DNA from: Lampris incognitus | Lineage: Eukaryota > Chordata > Actinopteri > Lampriformes > Lampridae | NCBI RefSeq assembly: GCF_029633865.1 | Contig: NC_079216.1 | Location: 24,316,136 to 24,380,135 of the forward strand | DNA: 64,000 bases | Direction: 5' to 3' | Notes under the pieces: generated by a model | Told to the model about the DNA's origin: nothing | Seen by the model: the letters and a program-made list of their open reading frames with translations, nothing else | Database searches by the model: none | Position numbers and translations under genes: made by a program | Shown here: positions 12,058-23,313 of the stretch, one piece after another | How positions within the stretch are numbered: position 1 is the first letter of the stretch | Layout: each line of letters begins with the position of its first letter

Positions 12058-12460
12058 TGGGCGGCATGGTGGCACAGTGGTTAGCGCGGTCGCCTCACAA
12101 CAAGAAGGTCCTGGGTTCGAACCCCGGAGTAGTCCAACCTTGGTGGGTCGTCCCGATCCTCTGTGTGGAGTTTGCATGTTCTCCCCGTGTCTGCGTGGGT
12201 TTCCTCCGGGGGCTCCGGTTTCCTCTCACGGTCCAAAGAAACCTAAGTCAGGTGAATTGGCCATACTGAATTGTCTCTAGAAATGAATGGGAGTGTGTGT
12301 TTGTGTGTGTGTGTGTGCGTGTGTGTGTGGTGTGGTGTGGGGTGGGGTGGGGGCTGTGATGGCCTGTCCAGGGTGTCTCCCTGCCTGCTGCCAAATGACT
12401 GCTGGAATAGGCTCCAGCATCCCTGAGAGCAGGATAAGCATTTCAGATAATGGGTGGATG
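12058..12460 (+). mobile_element. tRNA-derived SINE, DANA-like composite family, full copy
   Basis: The head contains an A-box-like TGGCACAGTGG and a B-box GGTTCGAACCC, the internal RNA polymerase III promoter. The body has the fish block TGTGTGGAGTTTGCATGTTC and CCTCCGGGGGCTCCGGTTTC, an internal TG-rich tract near 12290-12340 and a tail region (GGCTCCAGCATCCCTGAGAGCAGG). The same family recurs on the minus strand at 38290, 51785, 53727 and 58712. It has no coding capacity and depends on LINE machinery. Confidence 0.85.
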
Positions 12461-12953
12461 TAATGTAAAGCACTGTGAGGAGGTTTCTTTGTTTTGGAGT
12501 CTTGAGTAGCTGTACTTGTGTGCCAGCCCTACAACTGAATGGCATATTCTGCATCATGTCCATGTTTTCTGAAGAAGAAGCCCATGCTACAGCCTCAAAC
12601 CTACTACAAACTAAAATATTTTGTCCAGTGAGGCTGACAGTATTTTATACCAGAGAGTATTTTTGATCGGTATTTTTTTTAATAGACACTGCCAAAATAT
12701 TGATTCCAAGTGAGAAATGATACTGTATAAAAAGGGAAAGAAACCTTCATTTAGCAGCGCATCAGATTTCCTTTTCGTCTCAGTTTTATAGTTTGAAAGG
12801 CTTTTTGTGTGAATGTAAAAGTTTGCAGGGTTCACAGGCATGTGAGCATAGCTACCTGCATGTACATCACTCAGCATATCCCTTCTTCTAATGTCAGAAG
12901 TGGACAAGGTACTTCTACATCATGTACGTGGAAAAGGGAAAAGAGATAAATGA

Positions 12954-12957
<4 letters not shown>
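12461..12957. other. Intergenic, no gene seen
   Basis: No coding or repeat signal that I can support; bounded by the SINE and an AT microsatellite. Confidence 0.35.

Positions 12958-12990
<33 letters not shown>
12958..12990. repeat. AT microsatellite
   Basis: About 16 AT units, a likely cruciform or replication-slippage site. Confidence 0.9.
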
Positions 12991-12991
<1 letters not shown>

Positions 12992-13081
12992 CAGTGAGTC
13001 AAGTAAATTCTTTATGAGAGTACGAGCCTGTTTCATGCCATAAGCAATCATCAATCATCAGCTGTCAATAAATCTACTCCA

Positions 13082-13082
<1 letters not shown>

Positions 13083-13139
<57 letters not shown>

Positions 13140-13160
13140 GATAGATAGATATATATATAG
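13083..13160. repeat. ATCT/AGAT tetranucleotide microsatellite with inverted junction
   Basis: About 14 ATCT units run straight into AGAT units (about 13137-13152), so the right end is an inverted complement of the left and could fold back. Confidence 0.9.
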
Positions 13161-13982
13161 CAGTTTTATGTAAGTGTAATATGTTATTATATTGGTTATG
13201 TTATTATGAATTTCACGTAACAATTAGCAACCTCTTTTTTCCCCCCATTTCCTCAGTCACAACATTATTCAACTGGTACAACTGGGACAATTTCAATTAT
13301 AATTAAGGAAAATGAATTTCTGTGGCCAATTTAGTCTTATTAATTGTTTCATACCTAGATTTATTTTGCTTAAGAAGTCATCACGGTTAATCCATTTTCC
13401 TAGGTAGTGTCAGTAAAGAAGGCAGAAGCATGCAGCATGGGGTTTCATTAGACAGCGGTGTTGTTTCACCAGGTGTGTGTTTCACAGGATGTTTACAGTA
13501 AAGACAAGATTACACATATCTGTCTCTCTGTCCATGCACTTATGCCTTTTGTAGTAAGAAAGGCCATTCATTCAGAGACATTTTCTAACACAGGGGCAAA
13601 TTCTACACTGACTAAGAGAGACAAGACAGCCAGTGGCAGATATTAGGACGTTTTTGTCAGAGCTAGGATGAAGGAGAGTTTAGTCACCCTGTCCAACACA
13701 GGGCATCTCAGGTATCACGACATCACCCCTCAGAGAGACAGACACAAGAAGACCCACGCCATTATTCATCAGTTGCTTTTGCCTTTCTGTGACCTTTTAG
13801 GAGGGGATGAGTCACTCTTGATATCATTGTCGGTGTTTTTACACAAGAGATCTACTAATTCATTGAAGTAAAGATTTCTTTGGCTTTAGTCCAGTCCAAT
13901 GCTTTGGGCATTTATAGTGATGAAAACAGCCATTGGCAACAACCTGGAAATTCATAGGAAATTAAAGTATGACAGTGTTTAG
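13161..13982. other. Intergenic, no gene seen
   Basis: Unremarkable sequence; only short frames and no recognisable protein similarity. Confidence 0.35.
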
Positions 13983-14998
13983 TTGACTTTCAAGTTTACT
14001 TTCAAATTTAGCTTAGTTGTTTTGTTTAATTCAAAGTCAAACACGTTTTTGGTGGGTGTCAGTCTCCACCAAGGTTGTCCCTTGTCTCTGATTCTGTTTG
14101 TGATATTCATGGCCAGGATCTCAAGGTGCAGCCAAGGTGAGGAGTGTGTCCATTTTGGGAACCTCAGAATTAGATCTCTGCTCTTTGCAGATGATGTGGT
14201 TTTGTTGGCTTCATCAGAACATGACCTCCAGCACGCACTTTGGTGGTTTGCAGCTGAGTGTGAAATGGCCAGGATGAGAGTAGGCACCTCCAAGTCTTAG
14301 GCCATGGTTCTCTACCGGGAAATGGTGGATTGCTCCCTCCGGGTTGGGGATGAGTTGTTGCCTCAAATGAAGGAGGTCAAGTATCTCGGAGTCTTGTTCA
14401 CGAGTGAGGGTAGGATGGAGCGGGAGATTGACAGGCAAATTGCTGCAGCATCAACAGTAATGCGGACGTTGTACCGGACTGTTGTGGTGAAGAAGGAGCT
14501 GAGCCGGAAGGCAAAGCTTTCTATTTACCAGTCAATCTTCATTCCAACCCTCACCTATGGTGATGAGGTTTGGGTAGTGACCAAAAGGGTGAGATCACGG
14601 ATATAAGCATCTGAAATGACTTTCCTCTATCGGTTGTCTGGACTCCGCCTTAGAGATAGGGAAAAGAGCTTGGACATCCGGAGGGAGCTCGGATTAGAGA
14701 CGCTGCTCCTTCGCGTCAAAAGGAGCCAGTTGAGGTGGTTCAGGCATCTGATTAGGATGCCTCCTGGGTGCCTTCCTTTGGAGGTTCTCCGGGCACATCC
14801 AACTGGGGGGAGACCACAGCGTAGACTCAGAACTCGCTAGAGGGACTACATGTCCAATCTGGCCTGGGAACGCCTTGGGATCCCCCAGGAGGAACTGGAT
14901 GGCATTGCTGGGGAGAGGGATGTCTGGAGTGCCCTACTTAGCTTGCTGCCACCGTGACCCAACCCCGGAGAAGTGACTGATGATGAGATGAGATGAGA
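13983..14998 (+). mobile_element. Non-LTR retrotransposon 3' end, RTE/Rex3-like, degenerate
   Basis: A partial reverse transcriptase begins around the GCPLSLILF block and contains the catalytic box LLFADDVVLLASS, then the thumb and C-terminal region (VKYLGVLFTSEG, TLTYGDEVWV, RWFRHLIRMPPGCLP, WERLGIPQEELDG). Frames change or stop near 14300, 14606 and 14838. The 3' end has almost no UTR and finishes in GATGA-type repeats (14976-14998), as I recall for Rex3. No endonuclease part is present, so the copy is 5'-truncated, which is usual for LINEs. Confidence 0.8.
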
Positions 14999-15009
14999 TA
15001 CCACCATTA

Positions 15010-16330
15010 CCAGGTTATTTATTATATTTCAGATCCCTTATAGTATTTTGATTGTCCCCTTTAGTGATTACTTTATCACAGAATTGCTTATCAGTGTCGG
15101 ATACGGTTTTTACAAGTGTGAATTGAATTAAAAAACCTAGACGTGGCCTCTACAGAGTAATTAGACTTGTAAAGATTACTATAGAAGTCAGCACAAACGT
15201 GTGCAATCCCCCTGTAATTGTCTAATTCTGCCATCAATTCCTAATGATTCAAATGGATGAGCATTTGGAATTTGATTTCTCTAATCTAAAAAAGTAAGCA
15301 GAGAATTTTTCCCCCTCTTCCATCCATTTTCTATACGAGGTCTTATGAAAGCACCCTGAATCTTGCTTTTGTAGAATATATCTAATGTTTGCTGAAGGTC
15401 AGTAAATTCTTTACTTTCAATATCAGTTAAGCAGCCAGTTGCCTTTTGGGACAGAGCTGTAATTCTAGATGTCACAGTGTCTTCCTCAAGTCTTCTAGAT
15501 TTGGTCAGGATACTGCCAAAAGACCTCAAATATTTCCCAATCTCAAATTTTAAGAGTTCCCATTGATTACTATATTTATTCTGATCAGATGCCTTCTTGC
15601 AATGTGCCTAAGCAGCTGTTTAATAGTATCTACAACCTAATCAAATTTCACAAGAGATTTGTTGAACTTCCAGTAAGAGGTTCTAAGATTATCTTTTGCA
15701 GTGTGGGAACAGGTGACTTTGATGGAAATTGCCTTATGGTCAGTCAAGGGAGTGGGGTGGATATCAATAGATATATTATTATTCATAATAGATTGAGATA
15801 CAAGGCAATAATCCATTCTTGGCTGCCTAGGGCGTCCTTATTACTCCAAGTGTATAATTTGACTTGGGGAATTGTCTCCCTCCAAGTATCAGAAAGATTA
15901 AATTTGTCCTTAAACACTTTCAAATTAGACTGTACCGAGGAAGGTCTGAGTGGTGGGAATCTATCAATAGCATTGTTGGAGACTATATTAAAGTCACCGC
16001 CTAAAATCAATGAAGCAGTAGGAAATTTATCTAACCAAAACAACATTTTTATTCCATCTCATCAAATGAGATCTGGTTGTCATTGGAGATATTGTACCCA
16101 TAAACATTTAGCATATTAACTGTAACCTGACTATTTGAGACAAGCATCAAAATGAAGTGGCTATCAGGGTCACTGTGACAGTGTAAGACATTACCATCAA
16201 AAATGTTTGAAAACAGCTCTACCTGCTGTTCGTTCTGTGCCATGTGCAAACCATACATCACTGTCCCATTGACATCTCCATAAATTTAGATCGTTCACAG
16301 TGGAGTGAGTTTCTTGAAAGAAAAAAAAAC
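15010..16330 (-). pseudogene. L1-like ORF2 fragment: endonuclease and start of RT region
   Basis: Read on the minus strand from about 16330 down: FFFFQETHS (endonuclease catalytic Glu region), NVYGYN, LILGGDFN (near 15990), then a post-endonuclease linker and an ADFYSNLYKSNYS block near 15150. Several stops and frame changes split it (frames 16261-16049, 16046-15783, 15529-15281). It is cut off before the RT catalytic core. The adjoining 3' tail lies in the opposite orientation. Confidence 0.75.
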
Positions 16331-16337
16331 ATCTAAG

Positions 16338-16446
16338 TTCTATTACTTTGTTAAATATGTTCATTATTTAGTTTATTGTTATTATTTGTTTGTGTGTGCA
16401 TGTGTGAAATATATGCAAAGCTCAATCAAAATATTGTTAAAAATTA
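16338..16446 (+). mobile_element. L1-like 3' tail, plus strand, ending in an A-rich stretch
   Basis: Closely matches 37328-37432 (shared TTCTATTACTTTGTTAAATA and GTGTGAAATATATGCAAAG segments), which is an L1-like 3' end. It finishes in GTTAAAAATTAAAAAG, right where the 27-bp tandem repeat starts. Confidence 0.6.
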
Positions 16447-17108
16447 AAAAGTAATAATGGAGAAGTGCTTTATATCAGTAATAATGGAGAGGTGCTTTAT
16501 ATCAGTAATAATAGAGAGGTGCTTTATATCAGTAATAATGGACAGGTGCTTTATATCAGTAATAATGGAGAGGTGCTTCATATCAGTAATAATGGACAGG
16601 TGCTTTATATAAGTAATAATGGACAGGTGCTTTATATCAGTAATAATGGAGAGGTGCTTTATATCAGTAATAATGGACAGGTGCTTTATATCAGTGATAA
16701 TGGAGAGGTGCTTTGTATCAGTAATAATGGAGAGGTGCTTTACATCAGTAATAATGGAGAGGTGCTTTGTATCAGTAATAATGGAGAGGTGCTTTATATC
16801 AGTAATAATAGAGAGGTGCTTTGTATCAGTAATAATGGAGAGGTGCTTCATCAGTAATAATGGAGAGGTGCTTTATATTAGTAATAATAGAGAGGTGCTC
16901 TATATCAGTAATAATGGAGAGGTGCTTTATATCAGTAATAATAGAGAGGTGCTTTATCAGTAATAATGGAGAGGTGCTTTATATCAGTAATAATGGAGAG
17001 GTGCTTTATATCAGTAATAATGGAGAGGTGCTTTTTCAGTAATACTGGAGAGGTGCTTTATATCAGTAATAATTGAGAGGTGCTTTGTATCAGTAATAAT
17101 GGAGAGGT
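16447..17108. repeat. 27-bp tandem repeat array, block 1
   Basis: About 24 copies of a unit TGGAGAGGTGCTTTATATCAG plus TAATAA, mostly 27 bp, with GGACAGG, TTGTAT and shortened TTCATCAG variants. Because 27 is a multiple of three and the unit lacks stops in several frames, both strands show long ISNNGEVLY-type frames that are not genes. The last five bases, GAGGT, are one half of the target duplication of the solo LTR that follows. Confidence 0.97.
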
Positions 17109-17437
17109 TGTCACAGCCTCTCGCCCTTGACATCAGAGCGATTGCCCTTGACACCTGCTACACCAGCTGACACCTGCTACACCAGCTGACACCTGCTACG
17201 CCAGCTGACACCTGCTGACCCCCCCTTCACCCCGGCAATCGCCCTCACCCTTAAAAGGCCTCCACTATGGACCAGTCTTCGCTGGAACGTCGCCATTCAT
17301 GGACTTCTGCCTGCCTGCCTACCTGCCACAGAGCCACCTCCTGCTCTACCCCCGAGATCGGTCACTTCAATAAAGACTGGATTCTACCCTTACCTGGTTG
17401 TCCCGTCTGCTTTTGGGTTCCTTCCCGATACGTGACA
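17109..17437 (+). mobile_element. Solo LTR (329 bp) with perfect 5-bp target duplication
   Basis: Starts TGTCACAGCC and ends CGTGACA, flanked by GAGGT on both sides (17104-17108 and 17438-17442). It carries a TTAAAAGG TATA-like box near 17251, an AATAAA signal near 17370 and three internal copies of a 19-bp unit (CTGACACCTGCTACACCAG) at about 17157-17213. No internal element sequence remains, so it is an LTR left after recombination of a full retrotransposon. I did not find its partner family in this window. Confidence 0.9.
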
Positions 17438-17493
17438 GAGGTGCTTTATATCAGTAATAATGGAGAGGTGATTTATATCAGTAATAATGGAGG
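17438..17493. repeat. 27-bp tandem repeat array, block 2 (two units between insertions)
   Basis: Two repeat units stranded between the solo LTR and the L1 insertion. They end in AATAATGGAGG, which reappears at 23314-23324 on the far side of the L1. Confidence 0.95.
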
Positions 17494-17620
17494 TTATGGC
17501 GAGGGACTAGGAGGTCGCACATCTCAAGCTCTGCAGCTACCGTGTAAATTAATCCTACAATACTAATCCGAATCTTGTCTAAAGTCACGCAATACGTGTA
17601 TAAGAGTACCCTGAACTAAA

Positions 17621-18514
17621 ATGTCAGGGAAAAACCCGAAAGAAAAGGCAAAGAGAGAAAAAGAGGAGAAAAGGAAATTGCGACACGAGGAAGAGGCTGA
17701 GAAGGTTAGCGACGCCATGCAGGTTGAAAATATGGCTAACGAAGAAGACGACCACGAGGAAGAAGATGACGAAATGTTAGACACAGATAAGAATAGCAAC
17801 CAAGATATCATGAAAGCCACACAGTCTTTGAAAAGTGGACTTTACAAGAAAATTGAAGGAGTGCAAGCGACAATTGCGGATGTAAAGAAACAAATACAGG
17901 AATGCATGGGTCGCATGGAACAGGCCGAACAACGGATTTGTGACGTGGAGGACGACGTTAAGAAGCTAACATTCCGAGTTAGCACGCTGGAAAGCACCGT
18001 CAAAAGCCTTACTGACAAAGTGGAGGACTTGGAATGCAGGAGTCGGCGAAATAACGTAAGGTTGGTGGGCCTACCGGAGAAAGAAGAGGGCCAGGATGCA
18101 CCTGCATTTTTGGAGAAGTGGTTGCCGGAGGCTCTGAACATGGATCCGCGGGAGGTCTTGGTAGTGGAGCGGGCTCATAGAATTGGCACTCCGGTAGACT
18201 CTCGCACGGGTCGTCCAAGGACATTGATCACGAGGTTCATGAACTTTAAGGATAGGGAGCGAGTACTAAAGGCAGCCAAAACCAAGGGACAGGTCCTTTA
18301 CAAGAACACGCCGGTCCGTTTTCACATCGACCTCTCTGCTGGGGTGCACAAGATGCAGCGCGACTACGATGAGGTCCGAAAGAAGTTGAGAGACAGGGGG
18401 ATCCACAAGCACAGAATCATCTTTCCAGCCCGGCTCCTGGTAACACACGATGAGAGACCCCACACCTTTCAAACCCCAGCAGAAGTGGAGAGGTTTATTC
18501 AATCCCTCGGATAA
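17621..18514 (+). CDS. L1 ORF1 RNA-binding protein, 297 aa, intact
   Basis: The ORF1 protein of L1 elements binds the element RNA as trimers and helps nucleic-acid exchange during target-primed reverse transcription. Here: a lysine/glutamate-rich N-terminus (1-60), a coiled coil (about 65-140, heptads around VKKLTFRVSTLESTVKSL), an RRM-like domain beginning RRNNVRLVGLPE near 142 with the conserved VVERAHRIG block near 181-189, and a C-terminal domain to 297. There is no stop or frameshift, in contrast with ORF2. The start is the first ATG after the 5' UTR. Confidence 0.9.
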   Translation: MSGKNPKEKAKREKEEKRKLRHEEEAEKVSDAMQVENMANEEDDHEEEDDEMLDTDKNSNQDIMKATQSLKSGLYKKIEGVQATIADVKKQIQECMGRMEQAEQRICDVEDDVKKLTFRVSTLESTVKSLTDKVEDLECRSRRNNVRLVGLPEKEEGQDAPAFLEKWLPEALNMDPREVLVVERAHRIGTPVDSRTGRPRTLITRFMNFKDRERVLKAAKTKGQVLYKNTPVRFHIDLSAGVHKMQRDYDEVRKKLRDRGIHKHRIIFPARLLVTHDERPHTFQTPAEVERFIQSLG

Positions 18515-19220
18515 GGACTGACGCAGTAGGCTATTAAGCCCACTTTATTTTATTTTATTTCCATTTACACGAAAGATGTAGCTACGTGTTCGGGCTGTCG
18601 CCATTTTGTTTTTGTTTAGGCTTTATTTTTCTACCTGGACAGGATGGAGTCTCGTTTATAGCTAGACTATTCAGCTTTTGTGGAATGCCCTTAACCCTGA
18701 ATGAGAGACAATGTCCAAGCACCAGCCGAAATGACATGGGCACATGCAAGTAGGCCTAGGCCTAAGGGACAGAGTCATCATCGGTTTATGCGCCTGTCGG
18801 AGGAAGGAAGGCCCAATGCATCGCGGACTCTTGTGACCAGGCTACAGACTTTTCCCTCTCCTCGTCTTCCAGTCTGCATGCACGGGTTCCAGGTTTGTGT
18901 ATGTGTTCGGGTGGTTAATATTATATATGCCTACATGTTGTAAGCGTTGCACAGTTCAATACTGATGTTATGTGTGATTAGTATTTAGAAAAAGTAAGAT
19001 AGCGAGCTGGAGTGAGAAGAAAAGAAAAGGTAGAAAAACTCGTTTCAGCGGTAGTTAAACATGGGATGGGAGGGGATGTCCAGAGTTCGTGGACTTTAGG
19101 TTCGTATGGGGTTGAGGGTGGGTTTTTGTGGTTTCATTTTATTATTTATTCTTTCATCAGTGGGTGTGGTTTGTCAAAGTACTTCTTCACTACGGTTCCT
19201 AATATAACATACCGGAATCA
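18515..19220 (+). other. L1 inter-ORF region, 706 bp
   Basis: No recognised coding sequence between ORF1 and ORF2. It is long compared with mammalian L1 and presumably includes signals for ORF2 translation, but none is visible to me. Confidence 0.5.
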
Positions 19221-22200
19221 ATGTCAGAGAGTTGCAAGGTAAAATTTACTTCGTGGAATTGTAGGGGTTTGATCAAACTCACAAAGGTGAAGCAGGTAAT
19301 GAGCAGGATACAATCCTTGAAATCAAAAATCGTTTTTTTACAAGAAACACACATGGTAGATGAGGACGTTCCCAAAATAGCAAGACGATGGCAGGGTCAA
19401 GTGTTGTCTGCTCCTTACACCACTCATGCTAGAGGGGTTATGATACTAATTCATAAATCGGTTCCATTACGGGTACAGCATGTAGTTAAGGACCCTGCAG
19501 GGAGGTATATTATAGTCCAGGGTAGGTTATTATCTGAAACCTTAACTTTGATAAATGTTTACGGCCCCAATGAAGATGACTCTAAATTCTATAATAGTCT
19601 GTTTTTGACTGCTTCAAATCATCCTGGGAAATACATAATAGCTGGTGACTTTAACTGTACGTTAGATCCTTCAAAAGACAGGTCAACTGGTTTAGATGAT
19701 ACCCACAGTAAGTCCAGAAAGACGATACACCATTTTATGTAGGAATTGAATCTGTTTGATGTTTGGAGGCATGGTAAACCGAACGCAGTAGAATATTCCT
19801 GCTATTCCGGTACTCATAGAACTCACTCACGCATAGACAACTTTTTGGTTTCAGCGCTACTTGTCTCCAAAATAGATGAATGTCATTATAGTAGTATAGT
19901 TCTGTCTGACCACGCTGCAGTATCCTTGACCTATGAAGATAATAACTTAGTGTGCGACCCCCCGAGATGGCGTTTTCAACCCGGGTGGCTTGCGGATCCT
20001 ACATTCATAAATTTCTTAGATAAGCAGATTGACCTGTATTTTGAATGTAACAAGTCCCAGACTTCTGCTAGCACAAGGTGGGAGGCTTTCAAAGCCTTTA
20101 TCAGGGGCCAAATCATTTCCTTCACTAGTTCCAAGAAAAAGGCTACATGACTTGAAATGAAGACATTAGATGAGGAAATTAAAAAACTGGAAACAGAAAT
20201 ATATAATAATAGAAATATACCTACAGATGTTCATACAAGACTGCTACTGCTTAGAGCACAGTACAATGAACTGGCAGCTGATAAAGCGGCTGCTGATTTA
20301 ATGAGACTCAAACAGTCCTACTATGATCAGGGGAAAAAGCCCGGAAAACTTCTAGCATGGCGCATTAAACAACAACAAACAGAAAGGTCTATTAATTGTA
20401 TTGAAGTCCCAAGTGGTAGAACTATAGTGGACCCGGCAGAGATTAATGAAGCCTTTAGAGACTTCTACGGGAAATTATACAGCTCTGAGTGCTCTCCTAA
20501 TCTGGACACGCAAACACAATTCCTCGACAATCTTAATATTCCTAAAATTTCGGAAGAGGAATGTAGAGTATTAGATCAAGATGTAACTGCATTGGAAATT
20601 GCAGAAGCAATTGGGTGTATGCAGGCTGGAAAATCAGCGGGTCCAGATGGCATCCCTATAGACATTTATAAAAAATGTCAAAGCAAATTAATACCACCCC
20701 TCTTCGAGATGTTTCAGGAATCCTTTGAGAATGGTCTTCTCCCTACATCTATGAGGGGCGCCCTAATCACTTTACTCCCAAAACCGGGGAAACCAAATAC
20801 AAAACGTGAAAATATGCGTCCAATTAGTCTCCTAAATTCTGATACAAAAATACTCTGTAAAATTCTTGCAAGAAGATTGGAGGATCTTCTACCTAGAGTA
20901 GTGAGGGAAGACCAGAACGGATTCATTCAAGGGAGACAGGGTTTTCATAACGTTAGACGAGTGCTCAATATTTTATACCGTCAGAGGGAGGCGCCTGACA
21001 CGGCCTTACTTTCACTTGATGCAGAGAAGGCCTTCGACCGTGTTGAATGGCCTTATCTGTTTGAGGTGTTAACACGATTTGGCCTTGGAGATACATTTAT
21101 CAAATGGGTAAGATTGCTTTGTACAGGGCTTACTGCAGAAGTTTTGACGAATAGTAAGGTTTCTAAACCTTTTAACATTTGTAGAAGTTGCCCTCAAGGG
21201 AGCCCTTTATCGCCTTTACTTTTTATCCTAGCGATAGAACCATTTGCTATAGCGGTGAGGACACAGCGATATTTATGGAATTCGAGAGGGACATCTGGAG
21301 CACAGGGTAGCACTCTTCGCCGATGATGTGATATTAATGCTTAAAAATCTGCATAAATCTATCCCAGCGCTCCTAAGCCTTATTGAATCATTTGGGAAAA
21401 TATCCGGTTATAAAGTTAATTACTCCAAATCAGCTATAATGTTACTGAATGAAACAGAGAGGAAGAATGGTCTTGTTTATGCTTCTACCTTCAACCCAAC
21501 AGATACATTTACATATCTGGGAATAAAAATTGTCCCTGAGGTGAATAAGATTGCTCAGTCAAATTATGAGCCCATCCTGGACGCTAGTATTGCTTCAATA
21601 GAGCGTTGGACATCCTTACCTATTTCAGTGATCGGCAGGATTAATATCCTAGAGATGAATATACTTCCCAAATTTATTTATTTGTTCCAGAATATCCCCC
21701 TACCCCCTCCTTCATCTTTGTTCACGAAAATCAAGAAACTGTTTACCAACTTTATTTGGCAAAATAAACGTCCTAGATTACGTCTATCTTTACTTTATCT
21801 ACCATATGATTGAGGAGGCCTGAAATGTCCAAATATCCAATGGTATTACTGAGCAGCACAATTAAGGTCGATTATGTTTTACTTCTCATCTGGAAGTCCC
21901 CCAGCTTGGATTGATCTGGAAGCCTGCTCTGTTAAACCGGGCTTACCATTGCACCTGTATTTGTATTCAGCAGACCGTAAATATCTGAAGAAAAATACAG
22001 ACAACCCTATAATATTGAATATGATTGATGTTTGGTTCGATGCTTGTAAGTATTTGAATATAAATATTTCCCGGTCAAGCTTCAGTCCGATTTGGGGTAA
22101 TGCCAATTTCAAACCAGGGCAACATGACAGGGGATTTAAATTATGGGCTGAAAAGGGGTTAAGGAAAGTGCAAGACATGTACAGGGAGGAGGATGAAGTA

Positions 22201-23043
22201 TTCATGTCCTTTGAGGAAATATCTACCAAATATGACATTCCAAGGAATAATTTTTTCAAATATCTTCAGCTAAGGAGTTTTATATCCTGTCAAAGCCATT
22301 CATTAGACATTCCTACCATTTCTATATTAGAAGTTGCAGTCACAAAACACTGTTATGATAAAGGTTTAATTTCAACTATGTATGACTTATTTGTATCTGG
22401 ATCTGATGAATCATCAGAGAGAAAACTGAGATTATGGGAGGGAAATATAGAGGAGGAAATATGTTTAGAAGAATGGAGTGAGGCATGTAAAGAGGCCCAG
22501 AGACAGACAGTTAGCAGCAACCTAAAGCTTCTACAGTATAAATGGCTGATGCGTACATATATAACTCCTGTTAAATTGCACAAGTTTAATGACAATATTC
22601 CTGATACCTGTAAGTGTAGTGAGGCAAGGGGGACGCTGTTTCACTGTATATGGGAATGTGTGGAAGTGAAAACCTTCTGGCAAGATGTTGTTGATATGAT
22701 TGATCAAATTTTGTCAAAGAAATTACCATTGAGTCCAAAGCTTTTTATTCTTGGTTTATATCCTACCACCCCACATTTACATAGCAATGAGTTCAGATTT
22801 ATAGATATGTGTATATTACAAGCAAAACGTGTAATTGCTCTTAATTGGAAAAGTGTTGATGGACCAAGAATTGGTATGTGGGTTAAAGAAATGGCTTCAA
22901 ACATGTCAATGGAAAAGATAATGTATATTGTTAGACGTAAACAAAGTGTTTTTGATAAAATCTGGGGATTGTTTCTGTACTTCTTAAGACGTAATACTAA
23001 TGTTGGTAAATTGCTTCATCAAGAACAAGCTCTGGGGGAGTAG
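19221..23043 (+). pseudogene. L1 ORF2: endonuclease, reverse transcriptase, Cys-rich tail, disabled
   Basis: ORF2 nicks target DNA and reverse transcribes the element RNA. Endonuclease blocks: FTSWNCRGL, FLQETHM, IAGDFNCTLD, HSRIDNFLVS and LSDHAAVSL. RT blocks: [40 protein letters not shown] and [10 protein letters not shown]. The tail carries CKCSEARGTLFHCIWEC, the usual L1 Cys/His motif. The frame is interrupted by in-frame stops at 19740, 20148, 21811 and near 21850 and by one frameshift near 21268. Each stop is one base from a plausible sense codon, so decay looks like ordinary point mutation. Confidence 0.9.
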
Positions 23044-23313
23044 AACAACTCTGACTGTTTATATGCGTAAAAGCAACTGGGAAAAAAACCACACCCTCTA
23101 ATCAGTCTGTGAAAGAAATTATTGTTATTATTTTATTATTTTTATTAATTTAATTTTTATCTTTATTATCTTCTTTAACCCTACTTTGAATTGTATTACT
23201 TGTTATGGGGGGGGGGGTTGTGGGGGGGCTAGGGTGAAAATGTTTGCTGTACTGCGCTATTACTTGTTTTGATGTAATTTGCAAACAAAATTCAATAAAT
23301 ATATTGCTTAAAA

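Larger units (their letters stand above)
17494..23313 (+). mobile_element. Near full-length L1-clade LINE inserted in the tandem repeat
   Basis: A 127-bp 5' UTR, ORF1 (17621-18514), a 706-bp inter-ORF region, ORF2 (19221-23043, broken) and a 3' UTR with AATAAATA near 23295 and a short A run. The 11-bp AATAATGGAGG occurs immediately before and after the element, consistent with a target duplication, though the host repeat makes chance agreement possible. A G-rich tract (GGGGGGGGGTTGTGGGGGGG) lies in the 3' UTR near 23206-23228. Confidence 0.9.

Noticed and set aside
12057..12280. tRNA gene at the SINE head
   Set aside because: A- and B-box matches are present, but the sequence does not fold as a tRNA and continues into the SINE body shared by five copies.
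15589..16119. 176-codon plus-strand frame
   Set aside because: Antisense to the L1 endonuclease fragment that carries LILGGDFN on the minus strand.
16444..17042. Open frames rich in ISNNGEVLY or KHLSIITD on both strands (also at 23318-23987 and 35740-36982)
   Set aside because: They are translations of the 27-bp repeat; the unit length divisible by three and lack of stops makes such frames unavoidable.
16447..17108. Regularly spaced repeats as a CRISPR-like array
   Set aside because: Units are directly abutting with no unique spacers, and the host is a vertebrate nuclear genome.
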